From positions 14,292,854 through 14,356,853 of the forward strand of contig NC_136000.1 in the NCBI RefSeq assembly GCF_048128805.1: 64,000 bases of DNA, in the 5' to 3' direction. Below are positions 51,085 through 61,800 of this stretch, in pieces (the stretch's first letter is position 1; each line of letters starts with the position of its first letter). Under the pieces are notes generated by a model, which saw only the letters and a program-made list of their open reading frames with translations, did no database searches and was not told the DNA's origin. Position numbers and translations under genes: made by a program. Source of the stretch: Centroberyx gerrardi. Taxonomy: Eukaryota; Chordata; Actinopteri; Beryciformes; Berycidae.

Positions 51085-51830
51085 TTTGCTGTTTTTTGCT
51101 AATGAGCATGTTGTGCTAGTTTTGTAAGTGTTGCCATGACGGCAAAGATGTCCATAGAATCTCTGTGGACTTCCAAGCCAGTCTGCGAGACTGCTGGGGA
51201 TGCACTGTTGACTTGTGTGTAAAGAAGAATGGCGATGACGCGTAAAAGACCACGCCTACTGCGGTACAAGTGCGAAAGCCTGTTCAGTTTCTATGAGCAA
51301 AGGTGGTTGCTTTTTCTGTGTTCTACTAATTTTTGTCGGTGTATTAAGACGCCCCAGTCCCCTTTTCCACATGGTCCAAAAGGAAGGCTGAATTTTCTAG
51401 CGTCCCAAACATGTCTATACAAAACGACCCACCAACTCCTTCATAAGTGTGCGGTTTCCAAACGACATTTACGACTTCTTGCCCCACAAATACCGTGCAG
51501 ACTCCTTCTCTCTCGCAGGTTTGGTATATTGCCGAGGGACTTTTATTCTGAAGGGCTACATGAACTGCGCGTGCAGCAGCGTAGAATCAACGTCATCAGC
51601 GAGATAGCACTGGCTGTAGCTCCCAGCTCCCGAAAGCTGCGTTTTTAGGGGAAAACTAAAGGTTTTATTGTGACTTTGATGGCACCTTCTACATGATACT
51701 AAGACCTAGGAGAAAGGATGAAGGTTTGAGCCACCACGGAGCAGCCGTTTAGAAATCGCGCATAAAAAGGCTAATAAGCTACCAACTTCCGCACTCCCTT
51801 CTGCCACTGCTCAGCTGACAAGTTACAGCT
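51085..51830. promoter_or_regulatory. Bidirectional gap between sema7a and commd4
   Basis: The two genes are head-to-head with start codons 746 bases apart, so both promoters must be in or near this stretch. It contains a possible upstream frame for sema7a (51099-51155, minus) and an uncertain 139-codon frame on the plus strand (51229-51648). No TATA box stands out. Confidence 0.6.
51099..51155 (-). promoter_or_regulatory. Upstream ORF in the sema7a leader
   Basis: An ATG at 51155 opens an 18-codon frame that closes with TAG at 51099-51101, fourteen bases before the sema7a ATG. A second in-frame ATG lies inside it. It matters only if the sema7a transcript starts upstream of it, which is likely but not shown. 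Confidence 0.5.
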
Positions 51831-53646
51831 ATGGTACACACATTAATTTATTAATCTGTTTATTTAGCTGATTTGATACAGTAGACATTTCAGCCGCGTA
51901 ATGTAAATATATATTAAGTGTTAATTTACCTCATCACTTGATAGAGGTATTCATTCTGCCTCTAGCTAGCTAGCGGACTAAGCTAGCAATGTCCAGTGAT
52001 GAATAACGTTAATGCTAGCGTTACAGTACTCAGGCTGTTGTTACTGTGTATGTACAGCACACACCACTTAAGTTATGTCTTGTCTGTCGTAGCGGTTCCG
52101 TTTCTGTGGGGATCTGGACTGCCCAGACTGGGTACTTGCCGAAATCAGCACATTGGCGAAAATTGTGAGTAGTATAGATGATAAACATCAGTGATAACAA
52201 CTACTTTCCTCAATTTCAATTACAGTTGATTTGATGAAAAACTAACATGTTTCCCTTCTCCTTACTAACATAATAGTCAAGTGTCAAGATGAAACTCCTC
52301 TGTGCTCAAGTGCTGAAAGATTTGCTTGGGGAGGGCATTGATGTAAGTGTTGCAAGTGAGAGTTGCAAATAGTTAAATATCATTAATATACACACCGCAT
52401 TCACATTGATCAGTGCTGTCTTGTCTCTTTCAGTATGACAAAGTTGCAAAACTTACTGCAGATGCAAAGTTTGGTAAGTCACCAATGTTCACTAATGCCC
52501 ACATTTGAAACTGACTTGTTTAATTGCTTTACACACAAACCTACACTGTCATACTAAACACTGTCACGCTACCAATGCATCTTTGTGTTCCATAACTTTC
52601 TTTCATGTTGTCAATCCATCTTGCAGAGAGTGGAGACATCAAAGCTAGTGTTGCAGTACTGAGCTTCATTTTCTCCAGCGCAGCAAAGCATGACGTTGAC
52701 AGTGAATCCCTGTCGAGCGAACTGCAGCAACTTGGTCTCCCTAAAGGTAAGTTAATTGGGTTTATCACTGTTCCGGTGCCAGGAGAAAGGCCAGTCTCAG
52801 CCATTTGTCAAAGCGTCATAAAGGCTGAAAAACAACCCTAGAGTGTATTTCTTCAACCACTCGCAATACTCTGTTAGAGCCGGTTTGCTGTTGTGCCCAG
52901 GTGGGACATAGAAATCAAAGTGGACAATATGCAAGGAGCACATTGTGAGAACAGTGAATTGACATATATAAAACAATCACAACTGACTTTCTGCCAGCTT
53001 GAGACTGTATATTCTCTAAAATTATGTTGTATAGATGATCCATTTTGATTATTAGATATAACTCCTTATCAACTACTGTGTGGTTATTAATGACATGCAC
53101 CTATTCTTTTAGAACATACAACGGGGCTGTGTAAATCATATGAGGACAAGCACTCCACACTGCAAGACAAGCTAAGAGAGACAAGCCTGAGATGTAAGTA
53201 TTCCCATTTACCGTGTCATTTCATGGAGGAAGACAAAAATAACAGATGATGAGTGATGTCTTCTGTGAGGTGTGCAGACAGTACATAAAGGTTAGGTGTC
53301 AATTATACTGCGTAATGTGTTTCAGTGGGACGCCTGGAGGCTGTGTCCTGGCGAGTGGATTACACTCTGAGCTCCAGTGAGTTGAGGGAGGTCAATGAAC
53401 CGACGGTTCAGCTTAAACTGCAGGCACAAGGAGCAGAGTCAGGCTCAACAGAGACCACTGTTGTCTCTGTTTCTGCTGACAAGTTCAGAGTTTTGCTCAC
53501 AGGTTAGTTCTGCATGCTGTCAAATAACAATCCTTTTCTCTTAAGTTATTTTTTTCTAACCAATTTTACGTTTCTGATCATTCTTTTCTCTGTGTATTTC
53601 TACAGAGCTAAAACAAGCCCAGGCTATGATGAATGCACTACAATGA
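51831..53646 (+). CDS. commd4: commd4, COMM domain-containing protein 4
   Basis: Eight coding exons join in phase to 199 residues, the same size as human COMMD4: 51831-51833, 52093-52164, 52277-52342, 52434-52473, 52627-52746, 53113-53193, 53326-53502, 53606-53646. The first coding exon supplies only the ATG, followed directly by GT; the protein then reads [19 protein letters not shown]. Other matches are [30 protein letters not shown], and the C-terminal COMM domain from about [14 protein letters not shown] through [25 protein letters not shown]4 is one of ten COMMD proteins that form a ring with CCDC22, CCDC93 and VPS35L for endosomal cargo recycling, and it also influences NF-kB. It is head-to-head with sema7a. 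Confidence 0.97.
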
Positions 53647-54061
53647 AACATGAACTTCAGCTATCTAGAGTTAGACATTCGGTCCTTGATGATGTCTGAT
53701 AAACAGCGGCGTTCGATGGACACAACCAGTGAAGCTGACTGCCAGAAGTGCCATACTGACATCATGAATAGTATAGCTTTTTTGTATGTACTGTTAATCT
53801 TTAAGGATGGCCATGGTGAATGGCAGTACCCATCTCTTTTTGATTGATTTTCCTCTGAAATGGCTACCAAACTAATATTAATTCATGGTTATGACTTATA
53901 TTCTGGACTGCGTGATTTTTCACACAAAGTAACAGAACTGAAGCAAAAATGTTGAATGGACCATTTTTGTAAAATATTGTAAAATATATTATTTCACACA
54001 TTTTAAGTTGAATTATGTTGATAGGCTTTCATTTTTACCAACGTCATGTGCTAAAAATAAA
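53647..54061 (+). other. commd4: commd4 3' UTR and poly(A) signal
   Basis: An AT-rich stretch after the TGA stop ends with AATAAA at 54056-54061. Confidence 0.75.
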
Positions 54062-54982
54062 TCAATTTTAAAATACTGAGATCCTTTCTTCTTTGCCTAC
54101 AATTTCCGCAATGCCTACAAATCCCATCATGCATTGGGTTGTGGTGTTTGTTCCTGTTATCTGCTGCTTGCGTTCTCTACAGTGCAGTTTCTGAAAAAGC
54201 CACGGTTAATCAGTCCGTTTTTCTATGAATTATTACAGAACATGCAACATCTACTCAGCGCAAACATCTATTTTCAAGTAATGAGAGTCAAAAGCTTGGA
54301 GTTTGTCTCGCGACATTTGCGAATGAATGAGTACTAGTAGCTTCACGCGCACGCTGATGTTACACAACTTGTTTGGTAACAGTCACACTTGCATGCTGTT
54401 AAAGCCCTCTGGTTCATGCCATTTCCTCTTTGTAACAGCCTTGCAGAGAGCAACGTGACTTGATAAATTCCGTCTATGCTATGTTATCTACAATTTAACG
54501 CTGTATCATTATCTTCTAATTTAGCAAGTGTCTGGTCCATTTCCTTGTCTGGGTAAGTTGCCTGAACTGATTACCTTTGCAACTCAATTCTGCTGTACTA
54601 CGCAACTACATGAAAGCGTCAGCCTTTACCTTTCAGTCCTGAGAGTAATCAGCAGTGTTCTTACCGATGTTGCTTATTTCCCTTATGGCCTGTGTAATGC
54701 AGAAACATAATGCTTACGTTTGAGGTTTTTAGCTAATAATGCACCCTGAGTGAATCATTGCCTAGAAATGCCGGGTTTCCAAGAAGCTGGCATTTGCCCA
54801 AAAAAGAAAACAGTGAAAATTAACATGTTATACTCAAGAAGCAGGCATGTGTTTTTATTCTTTCAGTCTGAAGCTGTGCATTGGTGCTTGAACTGATACT
54901 TTGAGTGATATAATCTTTGTTCAGCTCTTACAGCTCTGTGTGTTCTCTGCAGTTGCAGCACGGACTCATCTGTTAAGACAAA
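54062..54982 (+). other. commd4-neil1 gap and neil1 leader
   Basis: No gene was recognised between the two same-strand genes. A good acceptor (TTCTCTGCAG) ends at 54952, 30 bases before the neil1 ATG, so neil1 probably has an upstream non-coding exon in this gap. Its position is not resolved. Confidence 0.5.
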
Positions 54983-57900
54983 ATGCCTGAAGGGCCAGAG
55001 CTCCACCTGGCCAGTCTTTTTGTGAACAGGATGTGCGACGGCGTAGTGTTCACAGGAGCAGTCAGAAAGTCGGAGGTCAGCAAGAGTCCTGATGTGCCCT
55101 TCACCTGCGAGGCCTACCGCATCACGGCCGCCTCCAGAGGGAAGGAAGTGAAGCTCACACTGACGCCCATGAAGAGCGACGATGATAAAAAGCTGGGAAT
55201 CACGGCAGGGCCCATGGACATTGTTTTCCGCTTTGGGATGTCAGGCTTTTTCCGCTTCACCACGCAGGATGAGCTGCCCAAGCATGCCCATCTGCGTTTC
55301 TATTCTGCTGAGACGCCGTGCAGAGTGCTGAGCTTCGTGGACGCACGCAGGTTCGGCAGCTGGCAGCCCGGCGGGACCTGGCAGCCTGACAGAGGGCCCT
55401 GCATCATGTTTGACTACCAGAGCTTTAGGTTAGGGAGTAATGATTGGTGCAATGATTGTGTAACTTCAGTCACTTGCTCAACCAAAAGGTTTACCCATGT
55501 GATTGTTGCACTGACCAGTTTGTCATTTTGCAGAGAGAAAGTCTTGTCTCACCTGTCCGACCGCGCCTTCGACCGGCCCATCTGTGAAGTTCTGCTGAAT
55601 CAGAAATACTTCAATGGCATCGGGAACTACCTGAGAGCTGAAATTCTTTTCAGGTGATTTTGGTAAACATACACAACCCTCAGGAATAATCTAGTATATT
55701 ATTATATTGGAATTATTTATTTTATCTGTTTATTTGACAGGGATAGTGCACATTAGTAAATATTTCTGCAGATGTGCCACAGTTGGCCCAAAAGGCTACT
55801 TTCCATCTGCAGTCCCAGGCCAGATGTCGTCAGTGGCTGCCTAGAATTAAAAGCACAAACAAACACAGACATGCATACACAGGGTTAAACCTATCAGCAA
55901 TATGATAACATTATACACAAAACTGATAAGTATAGGAGACCACTGCCGACAGGACAACATTTAAGCAGATATTAAAAATACATAAAGGCAGGCTCAAACA
56001 GAGCGAGCACAAAGTCCATGATGAACAGTACTGAAAAAGCCGCAGGACAACATTTACAAAGCACACAGACCTTGATTAGCAAGATACAAGCAGTATATTC
56101 ATAGTATTCCCATGATGTCACATGCATTTCCTACCAATCTGGTGCTTTACAATACACTCAGCTCATTGGCTGTGTTTCTCATTTGATTGTAATCACCCGT
56201 TAATTTATTACAATCACCTGTTATTTTCCTACAAAGATGGCCATGTGGTGATGTGACAGAATACTATGAACACAAGCAGTTAGCAAAAACATGGACACAA
56301 GTTAAAAGACAGTGAAAGATTGGCAGCAGAAGGATTGGAAGCATCTTACATGTGCAACATCAACGATTTATTAAAGCTTCAGAAGCGCATCAGTAAACAA
56401 ACAGCGCATAATGAGTAGGTGAACGGTGATGGATTGGCAAAATGGCAGAGCAGCCCTAATTTAGTGTTGGTATATTTTGATCATTAATGAGCCAAGATCT
56501 GAACTGACTTGAAAAAGACTAGTATATGTTATGTTCCCTGATATCTACTGGCACAGAGTTTCATTCTCGTGAGGCTCTGGTTGAAAAGGCGGACTTACTG
56601 AAAGTTTTGCATTGTTTAGATTATGAACCAAAAACAATAAGACCTCACAACCGTTTCCGTCAGATATGAAATGAATGGCTTTCTTTCTTTCTTCCACTTC
56701 CATGAATTCTTACATCCTGTGGGAGCCACAATGATTCAGGCGCATTTTGAGAACAAAAGAGCCTTTTCTTATCAAACAAAGTCTCTTTCGTTTCAGGTTG
56801 AACATCCCACCATTTGCGCAGGCAAGGACCGTGTTGGAAGGCCTTGAGTCAGAAGATTTATGTGAGAATGAGAAGCCTGTGAAAGAGGAGAGCTCAGCCA
56901 CAAAGGTGAAAGAACAAAGGACACAGTTCACACATCACCAAATGCTCTCCCTTCACTTTTCATTTTCTAACACCACCGCTCTGTTTTGTTTGTAAAAGAT
57001 CTTAGACAGAACTATAAAGAAGAAAGAGAAAGTGGAGGCTGCTGACCTTCTAAGATTGTGTCACACAGTTCCTCTGGAGGTGGTGAACCTTGGTAGGCCA
57101 CTGTGTGTTTGCTGTCTTGTCTGTTTATAAATTCCACAACCCAAACACGATGACACTGGTAGTTTTTTTTCTCCTGAAATTTAGGGCAGATACAGTTTTG
57201 TTTCCCATAAAATGCATATTCTGACACATTCAATTTTGTGGTTCCTTTTAACCTTAAGGCGGAAAGGGCTACGACCCTGAGAAGGCAGACTACTCCGACT
57301 TTGAGGCTTGGCTGCAGTGTTACTATGTGGATGGAATGAAATCCGTCAGGGACCACAACGGCAGAACAATGTGGTTCAGAGTGAGTTGTGGAAAAAGTAT
57401 AAGCCCTTTTTTCTCTGGTAGAAGGTTTTATGCGTCATTGGTACCAGTAACTACTGTTCTCATTTCAGGGAGATCCAGGCCCCATGGCTCCTAAAGGTAT
57501 GGAAGACTTTGGATAAATGAAACCTAGCTCACTTCTGCTGAAATGTATCTGAGAATACTATAATGCATCAGACTGAACAAATGTCTGGTGTCTTCTCACC
57601 CCGTAGATTCAAAATCACCCAAGGCAAAAAAGAGAGCAAAGAAAGAAGGTGACCATGATTACACCGGCAAGAAAAAGGTATAAACCAGCACTTTTCTCCC
57701 TTTACTCATGATAAACTCTACAGACAGTTAACGCCCGATGATGTGATTTCATTAGGTGGCCAGGAGTCGCCCTGAAAGCACGACAAAGGAAAAGGTGGTC
57801 AAACGGGAAACTGTGACAAAAAAGCCAAAGAAAGAAAAGGACGGATTTCAGGAGACGGGATCCAAGAGACAGAAGTCTGAGCAAAAAGGCCAGGAAGTGA

Positions 57901-58245
57901 ACACACCTCAGGATAAAAAAAGACCGACTGCACGTGGGAGGAAGGGCAGTACTGCAGAGGCAGCCGCAGGTGAGAATCTGATCGCACAACATTTACAATT
58001 TCACCGGAAATCAAATGAGCCAAATACTTAAGTGGAAGCATATGTACTTTTTTTTTCTTGATGGGGCCACATTCTTAGTCTTTCTTTCTTGGTAGAAAAT
58101 GTCCGAAAACAGGCTTTAAACAGCATTTTTCAGATTTAGTAGTGTATGTGTACTGTAATTAATTTGTAGATGTGTAACCAGAGTCCTTTCCGCCGCAGTT
58201 CCACAGAGGCGGAGTGGGAGAGTGACCAGACTGAGCAGCAAATAG
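54983..58245 (+). CDS. neil1: neil1, endonuclease VIII-like DNA glycosylase 1
   Basis: Nine coding exons join in phase to 416 residues (human 390): 54983-55428, 55534-55653, 56797-56905, 56999-57092, 57259-57380, 57469-57496, 57607-57677, 57756-57969, 58199-58245. The product starts base-excision repair by removing oxidised pyrimidines and cutting the strand by beta/delta elimination in the nucleus. Visible features are MPEGPELH with the catalytic Pro2 and Glu3, the active lysine Lys54 (SRGKEVKL), FRFGMSGFF, VDARRFG, and the helix-two-turn-helix (DRPICEVLLNQKYFNGIGNY). The zincless finger lies near NGRTMWFRGDPGP. A long Lys-rich, disordered tail follows. GGKGY at residues 257-261 carries a genomic Lys259 at the human K242R editing position. 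Intron 1 is 105 bases and in frame. Confidence 0.97.
55690..56130. repeat. Probable fish dispersed repeat in neil1 intron 2
   Basis: The stretch with GGGATAGTGCACATTAGTAA and TGTGCCACAGTTGGCC, followed by an ACAAACACAGACATGC-like run, resembles a dispersed element I associate with many teleost introns. It explains the larger size of this intron. Family and ends are not established. Confidence 0.4.
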
Positions 58246-58800
58246 ACACAAGCTCATGACAAAGGGATTGACACTACTGTATGGGACCATTTTATGCTTT
58301 TATACAATTAACTATTTTTTAAAAAACAAATAAAATGTTTTTACAAAAGATCCGCACCTGTTCATTGGACTGATAAAAAGCACGTCAACTAATAACATTA
58401 CATCACACTCATTCAACTTGTCAGTTATAAGTAGTACATATAATTAGGGCAACGTGTCATGTTTTATTTGAAAACATCAGGTATAATGGAACTTCTGGCA
58501 ATACTAAAATATAAAGGTCATATAGATGCAAAAGTTAAAAAACATCACTTGAATCTACATTGTAAGTCTCCCCATTAATTATCAAAAGAGCAGCTCCAGG
58601 CTGCACTGCTGTACATTTGATAGAACAATACAAAATATAGTCTAGAGTTAACTAGCTTTTAGTCTTAGCACAGTTCATGTTGAAATTTGAATTTATTGTA
58701 TTGACCATTATGTGTGAATTCCTGAACTGAATCGTACTCCATTTAATGTAATCAATACTCTGAATGTGATTACCCTGAGACTTGGCAAGATGTATACTGA
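58246..58800. other. Convergent 3' UTRs of neil1 and man2c1
   Basis: neil1 has AATAAA at 58329-58334, 84 bases after its stop. On the minus strand man2c1 has AATAAA at 58692-58697 and another at 58463-58468. The two genes end tail-to-tail within about 555 bases. Confidence 0.75.
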
Positions 58801-61800
58801 TTACAGGAACAGGAGGAGCGACACAATTTGAAAGGGACTGAAGTTTAAAGTAATTCCATCAGATGTAATTTGAGCTGGCTGAGTCGAGTCTGGCCGCTCC
58901 AGAAGATCACAACTGGGAGGGGGGAAAAACAAGTTTTATTCTCAGCACGCAATGCAACATGCAAGATGTCAATCCATAGTTACTGGTATAAAGTCTAAAT
59001 ATATACTTACTGCCACGCTTCTCGGACTGGGAGGGTGGTGCAGAGGGTTGCAGTCACGCTGCTCCCGTATGACTCATACAGGCGGACAACAAGTGCACCC
59101 TTCCTGTCCTCGGCCTGTGATGGTATAATGATGACGATAGGGGTTAAAGCCTCATTAATGGGCTGAGCGGATTAAGTCGAGTGAGTTCAAGCTGAGCGTT
59201 TGATGGGATACCTGTTTGACTGTCTCAAGGATGACTGCTGCGGTGCTGACAGTAAAGGCACTCCATGGCACGGTGTCAGGGCAGCACTGGATTGGCCTCA
59301 GAGGGAAGTTGAGGTTGTATGCGGACTGGATGACAGACGCATCTTGGAAGGATCCTGCATTACAGCACACACAAACAATGCTATTACATGTTGAATCTTG
59401 GTTTCACTGTTTATGCTGCACAAAGTTCCACAAGTTCTCAGAAAATACAGTTTGATATTTTGGAAAGTCAAAAAGACAATTCAAACCCACCTGTGTGTGG
59501 CATGATTGCATAGGTGAAATGATGAGTTCCCATATCAGCATCGGCATCTGGGGCCTTGGGTGCTCTAAGTCTGAGACAGAGACATCTACTATTAGGATTT
59601 ATATTATTCAGTGTTATCGGATTGTATTATTATTTGTGGTGGTGTTGTGCATGAACATTGGGAAAGCTTACAGAGATAATGTCATGGTGTTCCTGTGAAC
59701 TGAATAGCCGTATTTGCAGTCATTCAGCAGTGCAACTCCGAAGTTGTGCTCTGACAAGTCGGCCCATTTGTGACCCCAAACCTGAGAATTAAAACAACAT
59801 GATGAAAAATGGCAAAAAAGATACACAGTATGTGTGTGCTGTGAGCTCCATAGGTTTTTGGACAGCAATACATGTGGTGTTTTGTTATAACAGTACGATT
59901 GACATTGATTGAGTGATGACAAAGTAATGACAAAGTATTCAGTGTACAGGGCCAAAACATCAAACAAGGTGTCACTGACCAAAAAGTCAGGAAAGTGGAT
60001 TAGCCTCAGCAAAGTCAATGTGTAGTAAGGTTAGTACATACATACATACATACATACATACATACATACATACAGTGGATACATACATACATACATACAT
60101 ACAGTGGATTACACTGTGCTATACCTCAAATCTGGCCCAGTCCCAGGAGGTATTCCTGTGTGTGGGTCTCTGCAGGTGGCCGAACTGGATCTCAAACGTA
60201 GCGTTGGGGCTGCGCACTCGCACTGGTAATTTCCACCTTGAGGAACTTATGTGACTCGGCCCACTCCACCTGGAATTCGGAAAATCGCAACATTTGGACT
60301 TTAAATGTCTATTTCTTGTTTTTAATCTGTATTTATGTACTTTGTTCAACAACAGCAATATAGTGTACCTGTGTGTTGAACTTGATGTAAGGACACATGG
60401 CATCCACCACAATCTCCTGTGTGATGGTGCTCTTGTCACTGATCCTGAGTGTGAAGCTGACGCTGCCCCGCAGCCCACCTGACGACACCACCTGAACAGG
60501 CTGCACCACCTCCAGCACTGGCTTCCTATGGGGTCAGAACTTCAGCTGAGTTCATGGTATTCCTATCTAAATCGGCTAAAAATACTGCAATGGATTTCAA
60601 GGAGATAAAGTTAAATATTTGCCACAAGATGGACGCAACAGTAATGACTGACACCTTGTCTGAAGATGGTAGTCCATTACATCCCAAGCATCCCAGTACA
60701 GCGGGACATCATCAAACATGACAAACTGGTTTCCATGGCAGCCATCAGAGATGGCTTCTCTGAAACCGACAGAGTGGTTAGTGTTAATTCAGCACTGATA
60801 ATGCTGTAGCACGCAATACACAGGTGTTTCTTCATGTGGTCCTACCTGTTTGTGTTGACCAGATACAGCGATGCCAAACTGCCGTCCTTGTTTATGATAG
60901 TTCGTAAAATCCCATTCTCCATAAGGACAGTACCGTCGGCCTGTAATGTTAGACAAAGCCTTGGTCAGTCCAATTAAATTATACTAGAGCTTTACACTAC
61001 AACTAATTATAGTAGAATTAGCCTATCATGTAACAATCTTCTTCCCCTTCTACTCTTAATAAAAAAACAAACAAAAGGAAAACCTCTCTGATTCTACGAA
61101 TGCTACTTATATTCCTATTGAAGGCTTTGCTGATGAAGACTGTGATATACGGTCGGTTTGACTACTGTTGACAAAATGTACTTATTGTAAGTCGCTTTGG
61201 ACAAAAGGGTCTGCTAATTGACATAATGTAATGTAATAATGTAGAATGCCCTCTTCATGCAGCGTACCTGAACAGTGACAGAGACTGGAGTCACAGGCTG
61301 TGTGTCTTTGACAGTAGCCAATCCAACGCTGGGAACTCTCACCAGAGCTGAAACACCACAGATACAGAACATCAGACATTGAGATGTAGTTCGGAAGGCG
61401 ACAACGTGAATCACTACTGTAAATGTCTAATATACCTAGACCAGGTTGACCAGCGCCATCTTGGAGCTGGATGACTTCATTGCGCTCCCACGGCAGGGAA
61501 TTGAACACAGCAGTGGCGTTGCCCTTCTGCCCCTTTGACCCCACAGCTTTACAGGCATCATGCAGCAGCCTGCCACCAGCACTGCGAATGTCTAAGACAC
61601 AGAGTGATACGCTTTTATTTTGAAACCCTCAATATGGCTGTAATTTTAATGGACAGCTGCTGTAGTGAATACATATCTCTTTCTTCATAACGTACCTTCA
61701 TAATACCGGAGTGCATCCTCCACAACCATCTCTATACAGCTCCCAGGGATCACATCATGGAACTGGTTCAGAAGCAGCAGCCTGCAAGGGAAAAAACAAA

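Noticed and set aside
54983-55657. Continuous 224-codon neil1 frame
   Set aside because: It reads through the 105-base intron 1 and past the exon 2 donor to an intronic stop. Homology shows splicing at 55428/55534 and 55653.
59668-60018. 116-codon minus-strand frame over a man2c1 exon and its upstream intron
   Set aside because: Only the last part (59672-59781) is the real exon; the rest is intron read-through.
60034-60113. CATA repeat considered as a CRISPR-like or satellite array
   Set aside because: It is a plain tetranucleotide microsatellite in a vertebrate intron with no spacers.
61696-61781. man2c1 considered as a pseudogene because of the frameshift
   Set aside because: All other exons are open with intact catalytic motifs and splice sites. 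A single extra base is better explained by assembly error or a recent allele.
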